Both the position numbers and the translations under genes were made by a program. This document shows, piece by piece, positions 61,001-64,000 of a DNA stretch of 64,000 nucleotides (within the stretch, counting starts at the first letter, position 1; every line of letters begins with the position of its first letter). The notes under the pieces were generated by a model. The model had not been told where the DNA came from. It was given only the letters and a program-made list of their open reading frames with translations, and did no database searches. This DNA comes from Larix kaempferi (lineage: Eukaryota > Streptophyta > Pinopsida > Pinales > Pinaceae): NCBI GenBank assembly GCA_027924585.1, contig BSBM01000917.1:8919501-8983500 (forward strand). The letters are read 5' to 3'.

Positions 61001-64000
61001 ATGTAAACCTTCTAGAAGCTGTGATTTTGAAAAACGGTGGAAGTAAGCTTTTCTTATTTCCGGACGAATGCGCAAACTATAGAAAGTCGTTATGACGTAG
61101 AATGTGCATACTTTGCTGATTCCATTTATGAAATAAAACACATTTTCTAAAAACTCATGTTTTTTACGAAATCATGTAAACCTTCTAGAAGCTGTGATTT
61201 TAAAAAACGGTGGAAGTAAGCTTTTCTTATTTCCGGACGCATGCGCAAACTATAGAAAGTCGTTATGACGTAGAATGTGCATACTTTGTTGATTCCATTT
61301 ATGAAATAAAAGATATTTTCTAAAAACTCGGGTTTTTTAAGAAATCATGTAAACCTTCTAGAAGCTGTGATTTTAAAAAACGGGGGAAGTAAGCTTTTCT
61401 TATTTCTGGACGCATGCGCAAACTATAGAAAGTCGTTATGCCGTAGAATTTGCATACTTTGTAGATTCCATTTATGAAATAAAACGCATTTTCTAAAAAC
61501 TCGTGTTTTTTACGAAATCATGTAAACCTTCTAGAAGCTGTGATTTTAAAAAACGGGGGAAGTAAGCTTTTCTTATTTCCAAACGCATGCACAAACTATA
61601 GAAAGTCATTATGACATAGAATGTGCATACTTTGTTGATTCCATTTATGAAATAAAACACATTTTCTAAAAACTCCTGTTTTTTACGAAATCATGTAAAC
61701 CTTCTAGAAGCTGTGATTTAAAAAAACGGGGGAAGTAAGCTTTTCTTATTTCCGGACGCATGCGCAAACTATAGAAAGTCGTTATGACGTAGAATGTGCA
61801 TACTTTGTAGATTCCATTTATGAAATAAAACACATTTTCTAAAAACTCATGTTTTTTACGAAATCATGTAAACCTTCTAGAAGCTGTGATTTTGAAAAAC
61901 GGTGGAAGTAAGCTTTTCTTATTTCCGGACGAATGCGCAAACTATAGAAAGTCGTTATGACGTAGAATGTGCATACTTTGTTGATTCCATTTATGAAATA
62001 AAACACATTTTCTAAAAACTCGTGTTTTTTACGAAATCATGTAAACCTTCTAGAAGCTGTGATTTTAAAAAACGGTGGAAGTAAGCTTTTCTTATTTCCG
62101 GACGCATGCGCAAACTATAGAAAGTCGTTATGACGTAGAATGTGCATACTTTGTTGATTCCATTTATGAAATAAAAGATATTTTCTAAAAACTCGTGTTT
62201 TTTAAGAAATCATGTAAACCTTCTAGAAGCTGTGATTTTAAAAAACGGGGGAAGTAAGCTTTTCTTATTTCCGGACGCATGCGCAAACTATAGAAAGTCC
62301 TTATGCCGTAGAATTTGCATACTTTGTAGATTCCATTTATGAAATAAAACCCATTTTCTAAAAACTCGTGTTTTTTACGAAATCATGTAAACCTTCTAGA
62401 AGCTGTGATTTTAAAAAACGGTGGAAGTAAGCTTTTCTTATTTCCGTACGAATGCGCAAACTATAGAAATTCGTTATGACGTAGGATGTGCATACTTTGT
62501 TGATTCCATTTATGAAATAAAACACATTTTCTAAAAACTCCTGCTTTTTAAGAAATCATGTAAACCTTCTAGAAGCTATGATTTTAAAAAACGGTGGATG
62601 TAAGCTTTTCTTATTTCCGGACGCATGCGCAAACTATAGAAAGTCGTTATGACGTACAATGTGCATACTTTGTTGATTCCATTTATGAAATAAAACACAT
62701 TTTCTAAAAACTCGTGTTTTTTACGAAATCATGTAAACCTTCTAGAAGCTGTGATTTTAAAAAATGGTGGAAGTAAGCTTTTCTTATTTCCGGACGAATG
62801 CGCAAACTATAGAATGTCGTTATGACGTAGGATGTGCATACTTTGTTGATTCCATTTATGAAATAAAACACATTTTCTAAAAACTCGTGTTTTTTAAGAA
62901 ATCATGTCAACCTTCTAGAAGCTGTGATTTTAAAAATCGGTGGAAGTAAGCTTTTCTTATTTCCGGACGCATGTGCAAACTATAGAAAGTCTTTATGACG
63001 TAGAATGTGCATACTTTGTTGATTCCATTTATGAAATAAAACACATTTTCTAAAAACTCGTGTTTTTTAAGAAATCATGTAAACCTTCTAGAAGCTATGA
63101 TTTTAAAAAACGGGGGAAGTAAGCTTTTCTTATTTCCGAACGCATGCGCAAACAATAGAAAGTCATTATGACGTAGAATGTGCATACTTTGTAGATTCCA
63201 TTTATGAAATAAAACACATTTTCTAAAAACTCGTGTTTTTTACGAAATCATGTAAACCTTCTAGAAGCTGTGATTTTAAAAAACGGGTGAAGTAAGCTTT
63301 TCTTATTTCGGGACGCATGCGCAAACTATAGAAAATCGTTCTGACGTAGAATGTGCATACTTTGTAGATTCTATTTATGAAATAAAACACATTTTCTAAA
63401 AACTCGTGTTGTTTAAGAAATCATGTAAACCTTCTAGAAGCTGTGATTTTAAAAAACGGTGGAAGTAAGCTTTTCTTATTTCCAGACGCATGCGCAAACT
63501 ATAGAAAGTCGTTATGTCGTAGAATGTGCATACTTTGTAGATTCCATTTATGAAATAAAACACATTTTCTAAAAACACGTGTTTTTTACGAAATCATGTA
63601 AACCTTCTAGAAGCTGTGATTTTAAAAAACGGTGGAAGTAAGCTTTTCTTATTTCCGGACGCATGCGCAAAGTATAGAAAGTCATTATGACGTAGAATGT
63701 GCATACTTTGTTGATTCTATTTATGAAATAAAACACATTTTCTTAAAACTCGTGTTTTTTAAGAAATCTTGTAAACCTTATAGAAGCTGTTATTTTAAAA
63801 AACGGGGGAAGTAAGCTTTTCTTATTTCCAAACGCATGCGCAAACTATAAAAAGTCATTATGACATAGAATGTGCATACTTTGTTGATTCCATTTATGAA
63901 ATAAAACACATTTTCTAAAAACTCCTGTTTTTTACGAAATCATGTGAATCTTCTAGAAGCTGTGATTTAAAAAAACGGGGGAAGTAAGTTTTTCTTATTT
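58037..64000 (+). repeat. Satellite array, right end of window
   Basis: Direct monomers to the window edge. From about 58,900 the order of variants follows 43,500-48,400, for example CATTTTTGAAATAAAACAAATTTTC near 59,570 and 44,155, and ATTCGATTGATG near 60,084 and 44,668. One extra monomer near 63,200-63,370 raises the shift from 15,412 to 15,585 bp. The array continues beyond the window. Confidence 0.95.

Noticed and set aside
4312-63814. Dozens of 60-171 codon frames reading MFYFINGINKVCTFY... or MEVSFSYFRTHAQ...
   Set aside because: They are the two strands of the 173-bp satellite read in one frame. They recur with every favourable monomer, end at fixed stops, and show no protein-level constraint.
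29145-64000. CENP-B box in the satellite
   Set aside because: The AAAAAACGGGGG segment matches only the CGGG half of the box; the TTCG half at the required distance is missing.
29145-64000. TGACGTAG and CACGTG as bZIP/G-box promoter elements
   Set aside because: They occur once per monomer as part of the satellite consensus; nothing links them to a gene.

Overview
The window is repetitive nuclear DNA of a higher plant, probably a flowering plant. The species cannot be named from the sequence. About 55 of the 64 kb is one tandem satellite with a 173-bp monomer (roughly 320 copies). A single LTR retrotransposon of 8,654 bp (20,491-29,144) interrupts it. There is no host gene, tRNA or rRNA that I can support. 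The many short frames of the type MFYFINGINK... are the antisense reading of the satellite, not genes.

Layout. 1-12,182: direct satellite array with older, divergent monomers and some multi-monomer duplications. 12,183-14,600: a rearranged knot with a short non-satellite patch, an inverted block (about 12,379-13,920), truncated monomers and a fold-back junction. 14,600-20,490: direct array again. 20,491-29,144: retrotransposon on the + strand. 29,145-32,820: direct array. 32,821-41,895: a higher-order array with 14-monomer units, one reduced to 11 monomers. 41,896-64,000: a second higher-order domain with a 22-monomer unit (3,806 bp) in exact tandem duplication (50,425-58,036) and a block repeated about 15.4 kb apart. 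The right side looks recently homogenised; the left side looks like an older, scrambled edge.

The retrotransposon has two 990-bp LTRs with only two differences between them, a perfect 5-bp target duplication (AAATC), TGTTA...TAACA ends, a primer binding site of the kind used by Ty3/gypsy Tat/Ogre elements, and a polypurine tract. Its only convincing gene (23,466-24,986) encodes two zinc knuckles and a retroviral-type aspartic protease. Capsid, reverse transcriptase, RNase H and integrase were not found, so it must have been moved by a relative. Its 3' region (about 25,010-27,030) holds some 25 copies of a roughly 52-bp unit.

The most interesting observation is in those units. Each has four short segments arranged a-b-a'-b', where a pairs with a' and b pairs with b', with an A-rich stretch between a' and b'. 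This is the topology of an H-type RNA pseudoknot. Between units the arms change sequence but stay complementary. The transcript would therefore carry a long array of pseudoknots directly behind the gag-protease stop codon. Separate GC-rich hairpins sit in the LTR and in the leader.
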